64,000 nt of DNA from contig NZ_SWFP01000006.1 in assembly GCF_005869225.1 (NCBI RefSeq), positions 62,001-126,000 of the forward strand, given 5' to 3'. Positions 1 through 7,396 of this stretch are shown in pieces; within the stretch, counting starts at the first letter, position 1, and each line of letters begins with the position of its first letter. The notes beneath the pieces are model-generated. The model was given only the letters and a program-made list of their open reading frames with translations, was not told the origin of the DNA and did no database searches. This stretch comes from Dyadobacter bucti (GTDB lineage Bacteria > Bacteroidota > Bacteroidia > Cytophagales > Spirosomataceae). Made by a program: the position numbers and the translations under genes.

Positions 1-1
1 T

Positions 2-730
2 GATAAGAATAGCGGCCAGGTAAAAACATACGCTGATGGGACACCCAAAACAAGGATAATCACACCTTCGAAAGGTGATTTGAAAGCCATTCAAAACTCA
101 ATTAAAAAGAATATTTTGAATGCTATACCCCTACCCATCTATGTCCAGGGTGGCACAACGGGAAAGAGCAACATTAGCAATGCAAAATTACATCAGGGAA
201 AGAAATATAAATTCACGACAGATCTTAAAGACTTCTTTCCTCGCATTACTAACAAGCAGGTAAATAGATTATTTATTTGTTTAGGATATTCGAAGCAAGC
301 AGCACATTACCTTACCAGATTCTGCACCTATAAAGGACATTTACCCCAAGGCATTCCTGTAAGCACCCATATTGCCAACTTAATTTTTCTTCCGACTGAT
401 GAGCAGATAATGCAAATAGTTTCAGAGAAAAAAATCACATACTCACGATTTGTGGATGACATTACTCTTTCATCACAGACCGATTTCAGTCACCTTCTTC
501 CTGTAATACTTCATACCATTAAATCTGGCGGCTTTTCTATCAGCAATCGAAAGACAACTTATTCTGGCGATCAAACGATTACTGGAATACGGGTGTTCAA
601 CAACTATATCGATGCACCGGAAAAAATTAAAGAAGCTGCTAAACTCGAAGTTGACAAAGAGTTCAAACCTTACACAAATTACCTGAATGCAATCCAGAAC
701 ACAAATTCTGCTAAACGCCGCGCGGACTGA
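2..730 (+). CDS. Retron/group-II-like reverse transcriptase, 5' end cut by window
   Basis: RNA-directed DNA polymerase. The frame is open from base 2, so the N-terminus lies outside the window; a TTG at 80 is internal. Visible RT blocks in order: a basic segment with RIITPSKGDLK, a TDLKDFFPRI palm motif near 220-250, LPQG at 341-352, and the catalytic FVDD at 449-460, followed by a TGIRV block near 580. Both catalytic Asp are present, so the enzyme looks competent. It ends about 30 residues after the last palm block, so the thumb is short. Base composition is AT-rich compared with the genes after 5 kb, which suggests transfer. Retron RTs sit downstream of their non-coding RNA, which would be off the left edge, so retron, DRT-type defence RT or other cannot be separated here. 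It converges on the ATPase/nuclease-like pair with a 17-base gap. Confidence 0.88.
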   Translation, partial: DKNSGQVKTYADGTPKTRIITPSKGDLKAIQNSIKKNILNAIPLPIYVQGGTTGKSNISNAKLHQGKKYKFTTDLKDFFPRITNKQVNRLFICLGYSKQAAHYLTRFCTYKGHLPQGIPVSTHIANLIFLPTDEQIMQIVSEKKITYSRFVDDITLSSQTDFSHLLPVILHTIKSGGFSISNRKTTYSGDQTITGIRVFNNYIDAPEKIKEAAKLEVDKEFKPYTNYLNAIQNTNSAKRRAD

Positions 731-747
731 ATCATAGGCCTCAAGTA

Positions 748-1233
748 TTAGACTACTACAACCTCAGCTTGCGCATCAATGCGAAATCCATAAGTTCTAA
801 ACATTCGGAGATTTAGCTCATTATCAATCTCCTGAAAATATCCTTGCTGCTTGTTGCATGCGAAGGCCTTTTTATGTTTAAAAACTGAGCTATCGTGATA
901 TTGCTCGAAGAACTGTATAGTCGACTCCAACTGTTCAATAGCATCCTGTTTCCAGGCTCTATTTTGATCTTTCAATTCAATGAAGTACAAATGCTCGTTG
1001 GAGGTCAGCATACAATCGCACCGCCTTCTACCTTCTTCTTCATTTCCCTTGATAACACACGCATCAATGGCGGTAAAAATCAATTCTACTTCATTTTCAT
1101 TTTTTACAGTAGCAATCCATTTAGATTCATCTTCAATATCTGTGTATGCCTTTGTCCCATCTTGATCATCGCATATACCGAAAAATTTGTCTAGACGACT
1201 GGGCTCTTGGCAGACTTTATCAAAAAAATTCAT
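748..1233 (-). CDS. Small PD-(D/E)XK-like protein paired with AAA ATPase
   Basis: 161-residue protein of no family I recognise with certainty. It has Asp73, then a hydrophobic strand leading to Glu86-Leu-Lys88 (FIELK), 12 residues after the Asp, and a following Gln/Leu-rich helix (EQLEST). That spacing fits the D-(x)n-ExK core of the PD-(D/E)XK nuclease fold. The start ATG overlaps the TGA of the upstream ATPase gene as ATGA (1230-1233), so the two are translationally coupled and probably form one complex. No signal peptide or membrane segment. The nuclease assignment is inference from the motif; an alternative is a non-catalytic partner or antitoxin-like protein. Context with a reverse transcriptase and toxin-antitoxin genes suggests a defence role. 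Confidence 0.7.
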   Translation of the reverse strand: MNFFDKVCQEPSRLDKFFGICDDQDGTKAYTDIEDESKWIATVKNENEVELIFTAIDACVIKGNEEEGRRRCDCMLTSNEHLYFIELKDQNRAWKQDAIEQLESTIQFFEQYHDSSVFKHKKAFACNKQQGYFQEIDNELNLRMFRTYGFRIDAQAEVVVV

Positions 1234-2492
1234 ACAGTTAAATCTTCTTCAATTTCTAATAGTGAATCGAACATTTTATTGCCTTCTCTAAGCATTTCAT
1301 TAAGAAAATTTTTGTCCGACTGAATACCGAAAGGAGCCGGGAGCTTCTTTATCTCACCTGAAATTTCCAACAATTGATATACTACGACAGACTCCGAGCT
1401 AACTAGTGCATCTATGGAAAGTACATTTGAAAGTTTCGGTAAAATCTTATCAATTTTCTTCGCTTCTATGATTTTATCTTTGACGTAATTACCTTGTATA
1501 GCCAAATTTAGAAACATGATTAAATAAGGACTATGAGTTGTTAGAATCAACTTATTCCCATTATTCATGTTATTAATTTTCAAAAGACTTTCTAACATCT
1601 GCCATTGAGACGATGGAAAAAGATTCTGCTCCGGTTCCTCAACAATATTTATGAAAGCTGTTTTATTGAACTTAGAAGATAATATAGAAATTGCTGCCCT
1701 TTTTTGCTCGTCAGTAAGGCTTTCATTTGTAAAAATATCTTCTACACCACTTTTGAATCTGGCCAATTCTTCGGTGGTCATTGTTTCTCTGTGTGATACA
1801 CTTTGCCTTTTTACAGAGTTTCCTAAATAATCTGAAACCAAAAATAGAGGTACAAGTGATTGAAAACCGCTTGACGCTTCCGTTAGTCTAACTCGATAAG
1901 CATCACCCCGCAGATTTAATACATCGTTTAACCGGTCGTATTCAAGATTGACATCATTTATGGGGAGCCTAAGCATTCCCCGCATATCGGATTTTGCGTT
2001 GTCAAATTCGGTAAGAAATTCCTTCAAAGAATCTGATGATAATTTTAATTCCTTCGGAGTTTTAACATAGGTGATAAAATTCCTTTCCGCGGGTACATAC
2101 ATGATTTGGGGCAAGGGATAGGATATAATTTCCCTCTCTTTAATGCTTAACTGGCCCTGAAAATAGCTTATATCATATGCATCACCCAAATATTCAATCC
2201 TTGTATGATTATCTCCTTTGTCTTTTAGATAATTTTCTATTCTGTGGTAAGCTAGGCATTGATTCTTGAATCGATTTTTCCTCTCAAACCATTTTTTATT
2301 ATAATCTCCCCTGACCAAAGCTTTTTCAATCCAGATAAGAGTTGATATTAGTTTTGCAATAGTACTCTTACCAGAACCTTGATTACCTATAAAAACCGTT
2401 ACTTTCTTTACGTCTATCCATCCATCGTCTTCCTGAAGACCACCTTGAATTGGACCAAAATTTCTTATTTTTATTCTAGTCATTTTACGCAA
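1230..2492 (-). CDS. AAA/ABC-type ATPase (OLD/AAA_15-like), first gene of two-gene module
   Basis: 420-residue cytoplasmic ATPase. The N-terminus (IKIRNFGPI) is typical of SMC/RecF/OLD-like ABC ATPases. Walker A is GNQGSGKST at residues 36-44, the ABC signature-like SSGFQ is at 207-211, Walker B is INIVEEPEQN at 281-290 with the paired Glu, and the switch His is in LILTTHS at 315-321. The whole ATPase core is therefore present. A second in-frame ATG three codons in (2483) gives the more usual MTRIKIRNF start. Proteins of this type act as sensors or motors in anti-phage modules such as Septu, PARIS and Gabija, always with an effector partner; here the partner is the coupled 161-residue protein. 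Which named system it belongs to, if any, cannot be told by eye. Confidence 0.85.
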   Translation of the reverse strand: MRKMTRIKIRNFGPIQGGLQEDDGWIDVKKVTVFIGNQGSGKSTIAKLISTLIWIEKALVRGDYNKKWFERKNRFKNQCLAYHRIENYLKDKGDNHTRIEYLGDAYDISYFQGQLSIKEREIISYPLPQIMYVPAERNFITYVKTPKELKLSSDSLKEFLTEFDNAKSDMRGMLRLPINDVNLEYDRLNDVLNLRGDAYRVRLTEASSGFQSLVPLFLVSDYLGNSVKRQSVSHRETMTTEELARFKSGVEDIFTNESLTDEQKRAAISILSSKFNKTAFINIVEEPEQNLFPSSQWQMLESLLKINNMNNGNKLILTTHSPYLIMFLNLAIQGNYVKDKIIEAKKIDKILPKLSNVLSIDALVSSESVVVYQLLEISGEIKKLPAPFGIQSDKNFLNEMLREGNKMFDSLLEIEEDLTV

Positions 2493-2943
2493 TTAATACT
2501 CATGAGATTTCTAATAACGACGTGTGTATAAAGTATTTAGGAGCGATGATTAGCGTTTACTTGTCCGATTTCTTGCAATTTACGGTTTATGACTATAATG
2601 TTATACTTTAAGCAACAACAATTGTTACTATAACTCGCTATATGCTCTATCAAAACATTGACGCTCGTTCAACTTCCCATTTGATTCAGCTCCATATCGA
2701 TTTTCATTACGAGCTATTGACAGTTTGTCAAATTGCACTATTCCACCAAACACCTTCCCTATCAGAAGAACTTCACCCATCCATCTAATTTTAGTAAACT
2801 ATTGACAACCAATCTACGTTAAGTGAATTGAAGGCAATTAGATGCATTTAAGAAACTGTAAATATTTCCCTCATTTCATAACTATTTTAATATCACGTAA
2901 AATTCCCTGACGAACACACGGGGCATCGAAAACAGAAATTACC
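2493..2943. other. 451-bp AT-rich intergenic region, no convincing gene
   Basis: This stretch separates the ATPase module from the small gene at 2944. It contains a nested dyad: arms GTTATA (2600-2605) and TATAAC (2629-2634) around a perfect palindrome AACAATTGTT (2617-2626), and a second small inverted repeat TTGACA/TGTCAA (2717-2731). A 50-codon minus-strand ORF (2628-2780) could be a relic or chance. I see no tRNA, insertion sequence or clear TAnnTTTG promoter for the gene at 2944. Confidence 0.5.
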
Positions 2944-3315
2944 ATGATACAAATACAAAAACACACAAAACAGGACAAGTCGAAAAGCCAGTCTCAGGAG
3001 TTTGCTCCTAACCGTTACTCAGTACTTTACACATTGAAAGGCCAATATCAGCACGTTGGCTGCTCGTCGGAAGAAGAGGCGCAGCATGTGCTGGGCACCC
3101 TTATGACCGACGGCAACCGGACACCCATCGGGATATACGATTCCAAAACGGATTCTTTCGAGTGGGAGATCATCGGGCAGTATTTTCATAGCCAGGATTT
3201 AATGAGCGACGCGGAAGAAAGGTTGCAGGAGGCGCTTACCGTATCGCGTGCATTGAGACGCCGGGATTCCAGCTGGCAGCCAGGGTTCCTGGGTAGGGCT
3301 AGTTTTTTTGCGTAA
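2944..3315 (+). CDS. Small soluble protein of unknown function
   Basis: 123 residues, not recognised. The first 20 residues are rich in Lys, Gln and Ser. The middle (about 25-85) has an alternating hydrophobic pattern that could be a small alpha/beta domain, and the end is basic (RALRRRD). There is no signal peptide or membrane segment. The body has the GC level and codon use of the chromosome rather than of the AT-rich left edge. It stands alone, with a hairpin just after its stop. Confidence 0.6.
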   Translation: MIQIQKHTKQDKSKSQSQEFAPNRYSVLYTLKGQYQHVGCSSEEEAQHVLGTLMTDGNRTPIGIYDSKTDSFEWEIIGQYFHSQDLMSDAEERLQEALTVSRALRRRDSSWQPGFLGRASFFA

Positions 3316-3325
3316 GCCACTACTT

Positions 3326-3353
3326 GTGAGAAGGGCGCTGCTGTCCTTCTCAC
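3326..3353 (+). terminator. Hairpin after the 2944 gene, weak terminator
   Basis: Perfect 9-bp stem GTGAGAAGG (3326-3334) / CCTTCTCAC (3345-3353) with a 10-base loop, 10 bases after the stop codon at 3315. There is no T-tract behind it, so it is either an inefficient terminator or an RNA-end stabiliser. Confidence 0.45.
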
Positions 3354-3425
3354 GAAAGTTGCGACTTGCTTTTAGGTCGGCTATTATTTCTTCCGCAGAT
3401 TTTTCGGGCAGGAATGTATTGTTTG

Positions 3426-3746
3426 CTACGAAAGCTGAAACATAATTTTAAGCTTATCATTCAACTCGGTCAATTCTAAGTCCGAGATGCTGCCTAACAG
3501 TCCTTTTGCTAGTAACCTGTCAAGCGTAGCAATTTTGCTTGTGCGGACCAGTGATAGTTTCCTGAGTCCGTTGCCAGCATTTGGTATAAGTTGAACGTCA
3601 TTTTGTTCTTGAAAGCCAGTTTGCGATGTGATGAAGCAAACTGTTAGATCAAACTTGGTTTCTGCTAAAATCACAGCGGGCCTCAATTTACTTCCGCTCA
3701 AATCTGTAAAAGGAAAGGTTATCAGTACAATATCTCCCTTAGCCAT
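3426..3746 (-). CDS. MazF/PemK-family endoribonuclease toxin
   Basis: 106 residues. The N-terminal pattern KGDIVLITFPFTDLSG followed by KLRPAVIL is the hallmark of the MazF/PemK/Kid SH3-like barrel, where the Arg-Pro-Ala-Val strand leads to the RNA-binding and catalytic site. These toxins cleave mRNA and are held inactive by an antitoxin encoded just upstream. The start overlaps the end of the upstream antitoxin gene by 8 bases, the usual operon arrangement. Length is normal and no lesion is visible, so it should be active when free of antitoxin. Confidence 0.88.
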   Translation of the reverse strand: MAKGDIVLITFPFTDLSGSKLRPAVILAETKFDLTVCFITSQTGFQEQNDVQLIPNAGNGLRKLSLVRTSKIATLDRLLAKGLLGSISDLELTELNDKLKIMFQLS

Positions 3747-3969
3747 TATAAACCACCTTCAGATCCTCGACAGAGTATAACTCTTCCTCGTTGTTCAGAA
3801 ATTCAAAAGCAGCACTTTCGGCAGCTAATTTTTGAATTCCCTGGGAAAGTTGATTTTCTTCATAACGTTTTCTGAGAAAGTCGGCAAAATCTGAAATTTC
3901 CTCCGCCTTATCCTCAGGAAGCTGTCTGATAGCTTCTATCGTCCGTTCAATGATCGCTTGCTTTGTCAT
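3739..3969 (-). CDS. Antitoxin of the MazF-type pair (DUF2281-like)
   Basis: I take the ATG at 3969 (MTKQAIIERTIEAIR..., 76 residues); a GTG 30 bases upstream would add ten residues unlike the family. The protein has an N-terminal amphipathic helix (TIEAIRQLPEDKAEEISDFADFL) typical of DUF2281-like antitoxins, and an acidic C-terminal tail (FEFLNNEEELYSVEDLKVVY) of the sort that wraps around and blocks the toxin. It is the upstream gene of the pair and probably autoregulates it. Confidence 0.75.
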   Translation of the reverse strand: MTKQAIIERTIEAIRQLPEDKAEEISDFADFLRKRYEENQLSQGIQKLAAESAAFEFLNNEEELYSVEDLKVVYNG

Positions 3970-4005
3970 GATTTGATAGTTTGTGTACTCAAATATCACA
4001 CACTT

Positions 4006-4371
4006 TCACCTGATATGCAATACCACCAACGCCACAATCGCCGGTAACGCCTGCACGAAAAATATCTTTTTGCTGGCTGTCGCGGCACCGTAAAGTCCGG
4101 CCACGACGATGCAGGTAAGGAAGAAAATGGCGATGTGAAAGGCCCAGTGATGGTCGTCAATGAAAAAGGTCCAGATCAATCCTGCTGCGAGGAAACCGTT
4201 GTATAAACCCTGGTTTGCGGCCAGCGTTTTGGTGGGGGCGAATAATTCGGGTGCCAGCGAGCCTTTGAAGGTTTCCTTGCCTTTGGTTTCCCAGGCAAAC
4301 ATTTCGATATACATGATATAGAGGTGTTCCAGGGCAACGAGACCTACCAGGATTTTTCCGAGGATTTCCAT
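4006..4371 (-). CDS. DUF1304 small integral membrane protein
   Basis: 121 residues with four hydrophobic segments (about 5-22, 55-72, 78-98, 102-119). The N-terminal stretch with EHLYIMYIEMFAWET and the following KTLAANQGLYNGFLAAGL is the signature of DUF1304 (about 120 residues). Members are inner-membrane proteins of unknown function. It is a single gene between two toxin-antitoxin loci and is probably native rather than part of either. Confidence 0.85.
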   Translation of the reverse strand: MEILGKILVGLVALEHLYIMYIEMFAWETKGKETFKGSLAPELFAPTKTLAANQGLYNGFLAAGLIWTFFIDDHHWAFHIAIFFLTCIVVAGLYGAATASKKIFFVQALPAIVALVVLHIR

Positions 4372-4412
4372 TTTTTGTTTGATTTAGTTAAGGTGATATG
4401 CTGATACTGAAA

Positions 4413-4669
4413 TCAATTATAAATATCTTTTCTATCTCCGATTGCTACGATCATAATGAGCAATTTGCCGTCATTTATTTCGTAGAGAATCCTGTAATTT
4501 CCGGCTTTTGCACGAAAAACGTTATCAAATCCTTTTAGTTTTTAATCCCAACCTGGTAGGGATCCTGGGATAGAGAATCGATTTTTGAGAGAATCTGCTT
4601 TACTGCCGTTGCAGGCAACTTGGATAGTTCTTTGAGTGCGCGCTTCTCATACCGGACGGTATAAGTCAT
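4413..4669 (-). pseudogene. RelE/ParE-type toxin gene broken by a one-base frameshift
   Basis: Reading from ATG 4669 gives a RelE-like N-terminus (TYTVRYEKRALKELSKLP...) that stops at TAA after 44 codons. One extra A in the A-run (T-run on the plus strand, 4539-4543) restores a frame continuing KLKGFDNVFRAKAGNYRILYEI and DGKLLIMIVAIGDRKDIYN, the complete C-terminal half of a RelE toxin, to the TGA at 4413. The 5-base run would be 6 in the intact gene. The ATG overlaps the antitoxin stop as ATGA. Either the toxin is inactivated or the run was miscounted during sequencing. Confidence 0.82.
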
Positions 4670-4860
4670 TTTATTTTGCCATTTTTCCGTAAAAACTCCA
4701 TAGCTTCTTCTTGCGAAAGATACTCACCGTCTTTACGTTCTTCATAGAGAATGGTGTCGATGAGATCTTCTACGAGCTCGGTTTTTGCGTTGGCATTAAT
4801 GGTTATGCGTTTCACTTTGCCTTTGGGTGTGTATTCGGTTTTTATACCTGCCAGTTTCAT
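4666..4860 (-). CDS. Antitoxin partner of the broken RelE-type toxin
   Basis: Start chosen at ATG 4860 (MKLAGIKTEYTPKGKVKRI..., 64 residues). An upstream ATG at 4977 would add a hydrophobic, Cys-rich extension that looks untranslated. The protein has a short beta-strand start, a central helix (TELVEDLIDTILYEERKDG) and an acidic LSQEEAMEFLRKNGK tail, which is usual for small antitoxins encoded in front of RelE/ParE toxins. It remains intact although its toxin frame is broken. Confidence 0.7.
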   Translation of the reverse strand: MKLAGIKTEYTPKGKVKRITINANAKTELVEDLIDTILYEERKDGEYLSQEEAMEFLRKNGKIK

Positions 4861-4961
4861 GGAAATAGTGTTTTGTTTAAAACAAAAATAAGGTTTTCGG
4901 TAGGATAAAAAAACGAAACAAGTTAGTGTCAACAAAATCGGAGATAAAGGCAAACAAAAAA

Positions 4962-4992
4962 TTGACTTATCTGACATTTACAGCTATCTTCA
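4962..4992 (+). promoter_or_regulatory. Candidate promoter of the metallo-beta-lactamase gene
   Basis: TTG at 4962-4964, 20 bases, then TATCTTCA (4985-4992), close to the Bacteroidota TAnnTTTG -7 element but with a mismatch in the last bases. It lies 24 bases before the ATG at 5016. Confidence 0.35.
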
Positions 4993-5015
4993 TTACTCAT
5001 CACTCCTAGCTATTT

Positions 5016-5759
5016 ATGATCAGGCGGTATCTTTTTTGTTTTTTATTTATGATTTCGGGCGGCTCTTTTGCGCAGGATGCCGACAAGGGCCTAAAAACCG
5101 ATAATCTTATCATTGAAAAAGTCAAGAGTCACGTTTTCAGGCATGTAAGCTATTTTAAATCTGAAACTTTCGGACGGGTACCCTGCAACGGAATGATCGT
5201 TTATGACAATGGCGAGGCCATTATTTTTGATACGCCTGTCGACGATTCCACTTCGCTGGCCGTGATCGATTGGGTGGAGAACACGCTGCAATGTAAGGTA
5301 AAAGCTGTGATCGCTACGCATTTTCATGAAGATTGCGTGGCCGGGCTTCATTCTTTTCACAAACGCGCAATCCCGTCTTACGCTACAAATAAAACCATTG
5401 CGGCCGCCAAAAAAGCGAAGTTCCCGGTTCCGCAAAAGGGTTTTAAGGACCGGATGGAACTGAAAGTCGGCGACCGGAGTGTCATCGCGGAGTTTAACGG
5501 AGAGGGACATACGCGTGATAATATCATTGGTTATTTTCCAAGTGAAAAAGCAATGTTCGGCGGATGCCTGATCAAAGAACTCAACGCAGCAAAAGGCAAC
5601 CTTGCCGATGCAAACGTGGAGGTCTGGTCAGAAACGGTCTCCAAAATCAAAATGAAATATCCCGATACCCAAATCGTAATCCCCGGCCACGGTGATATTG
5701 GCAATTCATCTTTGCTGGATTATACGGTGGCTTTGTTTGAAGTTAAAAAGCAGGAGTAA
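5016..5759 (+). CDS. Subclass B1 metallo-beta-lactamase, exported
   Basis: 247 residues. A cleavable signal peptide (1-20, ending SFAQ) targets it to the periplasm. The metallo-beta-lactamase fold shows every zinc ligand of subclass B1: H102 and H104 in THFHED, D106, H165 in GEGHTRDN, C184 in FGGCLIK, and H225 in PGHG. The Cys ligand and the GGCLIK block separate it from B2/B3 enzymes and from glyoxalase-type relatives, and match BlaB/IND-like flavobacterial carbapenemases. It should hydrolyse beta-lactams including carbapenems, but substrate range cannot be read from sequence. It is a single-gene unit ended by a strong terminator. No mobile element lies beside it, so it looks chromosomal and intrinsic. 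Confidence 0.9.
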   Translation: MIRRYLFCFLFMISGGSFAQDADKGLKTDNLIIEKVKSHVFRHVSYFKSETFGRVPCNGMIVYDNGEAIIFDTPVDDSTSLAVIDWVENTLQCKVKAVIATHFHEDCVAGLHSFHKRAIPSYATNKTIAAAKKAKFPVPQKGFKDRMELKVGDRSVIAEFNGEGHTRDNIIGYFPSEKAMFGGCLIKELNAAKGNLADANVEVWSETVSKIKMKYPDTQIVIPGHGDIGNSSLLDYTVALFEVKKQE

Positions 5760-5772
5760 TTATCAAAGACAA

Positions 5773-5810
5773 AAAAATCCCGGCCAGATTTCGATCCAGC
5801 CGGGATTTTT
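5773..5810. terminator. Bidirectional intrinsic terminator
   Basis: Perfect 12-bp stem: AAAAATCCCGGC (5773-5784) and GCCGGGATTTTT (5799-5810) with a 14-base loop. T-tracts follow on both strands, so it serves the beta-lactamase gene (plus) and the converging ThuA-like gene (minus). Confidence 0.9.
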
Positions 5811-5824
5811 GTTTCAAAATTTTA

Positions 5825-6571
5825 TTACTTCACCCCTTTACCTGTCGCGGCCCAAAAAATCCCGCCGTACAGATGATCGAGAAATGACTGATCGGAGTAT
5901 ACGAGACCAATGTGGCCCAGGCCGGTGTAAAATGCCCGTCCGCCGTCGTAATTGTGGTACCAGGCCATCGGATGTTCTGCTCCCATCCCGGTTCCCTGGC
6001 TGGTTTTGGGATCGTATGTTTTTTCGTCGAGACTGATCAGGATTTTAAGATCGTCGGCATTGTACGGTTTTTTGTATTCGTACCATTCGTCGGTCCATAG
6101 CAAGCGTTTCGGGAAACGTTCCAGGCCGGGGAAATTGTTGTCTTTTACGTCCAGAAATGCAGTTTGCTGCGCCGGGTGCGTTTTAAAATACATACCTACC
6201 AACTTCCCGTACCATGCCCAGTCGTATTCAGTATCCGCTGCTGAGTGGATTCCGACCCATCCTTTTCCGCTTTTGATATATTTTTCAAATGCAGCCTGCT
6301 GGGCATCGTTCAGGATATCACCGGTGGTGTTCAGGAAAATAACAACCTGATAGTTGGCAAGACTTTTTTCATTAAAAACGTCTGCATTTTCCTGCCAGTC
6401 TACGGAAAAATTATGCCTGGATGCCAGGTTTCTTATCCCAGTAACTCCCTCATGGATAGATACATGGTGGAAGCCGGCGGTTTTTGTAAAAAGTAGCGCT
6501 TTAAACTGCTGCGCATGTGCGGAAACCGCTCCGGCAACGACAATAAACAAGGTGAATAATTGCTTTAACAT
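5825..6571 (-). CDS. ThuA-like domain protein, exported
   Basis: 248 residues with a signal peptide (about 1-21, ending SAHAQ). The rest is one ThuA domain, a class I glutamine-amidotransferase-like fold: KALLFTKTAGFHHVSIHEG at the start, a central GKGWVGIHSAADTEYDW block, and HPMAWYHNYDGGRAFYTGLGH near the C-terminus. ThuA was named from trehalose utilisation in Sinorhizobium, where it acts with an oxidoreductase on 3-keto-disaccharides. Here it is alone, with no Gfo/Idh/MocA partner next to it, but the window also carries two DUF1080 proteins of the same general pathway. Periplasmic location follows from the signal peptide. Confidence 0.85.
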   Translation of the reverse strand: MLKQLFTLFIVVAGAVSAHAQQFKALLFTKTAGFHHVSIHEGVTGIRNLASRHNFSVDWQENADVFNEKSLANYQVVIFLNTTGDILNDAQQAAFEKYIKSGKGWVGIHSAADTEYDWAWYGKLVGMYFKTHPAQQTAFLDVKDNNFPGLERFPKRLLWTDEWYEYKKPYNADDLKILISLDEKTYDPKTSQGTGMGAEHPMAWYHNYDGGRAFYTGLGHIGLVYSDQSFLDHLYGGIFWAATGKGVK

Positions 6572-6748
6572 AATGATTTTGAATGCAATGTTGATTTAAA
6601 TGTACATTGTTGAAAGGCTTCAAACCCTGATTCAGGACTAGCCGGTTCAACAATATAGTAAAACAAAAGTCTGGCGAAATATACTTTTCGATTGTTCTGT
6701 CCGGCGCGTTGTTTCATTTTGCAACTTTGAGTTTCAACAGATCCGTTC

Positions 6749-7393
6749 ATGATGTATTACAATGTCCACACGCATTATCATCCCCCGGCAACCGACGTGT
6801 TGCATATCGAAAACCGGTACAAGGATTTTGCTAGCGACCTGACTGGCCGGAAGGTAAGCATGGGCCTGCATCCCTGGTATCTGGATGCTCAAAATCTGGA
6901 TGAACAATGGGAGAGTATGGTGGAAAATGCGAAGAAGGCTGAGGTTTTGGCTATCGGCGAATGTGGACTTGATAAAGTAACCAATACCGACTGGCCGCTA
7001 CAATTGAGCGTTTTTCGGCAACATATTTTGCTGGCGCAGGAACTGGACAAGCCGTTGATCATTCATTGTGTCCGGGCATTTGGCGAAGTGCTGGCGGAGC
7101 TCAAAGGGGTGAAAGTTCCGGTTATTTTTCACGGGATTAATAACAAAATAAGTCTTGTACAGCCTGTTACCGATGCGGGACATTACCTTTCTTTTGGGAA
7201 ATCCCTGCTTAATCCTAAGGATTATATTCTTCATACTTTCAATGCTGCGCCTTTGGACAAGGTTTTATTGGAGACCGATGATTCGGATACCGATATCAGG
7301 GAAATTTATAAATCGGCGGCAAGGATTAAAAATTTACCTGAAAAAGAGATTGTTTTGCAGGTTGAAAAAAACTTTTTAAATGTATTTCACTAG
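6749..7393 (+). CDS. TatD-family metal-dependent hydrolase
   Basis: 214 residues, cytoplasmic TIM-barrel amidohydrolase of the TatD/YcfH DNase group. Metal-site motifs are present: NVHTHYH (H7, H9), AIGECGLDK, PLIIHCV, IFHGI and LLETDDSD. It is shorter than the usual 255-265 residues, as is common for a Bacteroidota subgroup. There is a double ATG at the start (6749 and 6752). It is separated from tcdA by only 3 bases, so the two are one operon. The likely activity is 3'-5' DNase or related phosphodiesterase; the physiological substrate is unknown. Confidence 0.88.
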   Translation: MMYYNVHTHYHPPATDVLHIENRYKDFASDLTGRKVSMGLHPWYLDAQNLDEQWESMVENAKKAEVLAIGECGLDKVTNTDWPLQLSVFRQHILLAQELDKPLIIHCVRAFGEVLAELKGVKVPVIFHGINNKISLVQPVTDAGHYLSFGKSLLNPKDYILHTFNAAPLDKVLLETDDSDTDIREIYKSAARIKNLPEKEIVLQVEKNFLNVFH

Positions 7394-7396
7394 AGA

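Noticed and set aside
2600..2634. Nested dyad as an integron attC site
   Set aside because: The arms (GTTATA/TATAAC) do not fit the GTTRRRY/RYYYAAC core sites, and no integrase or cassette is visible.
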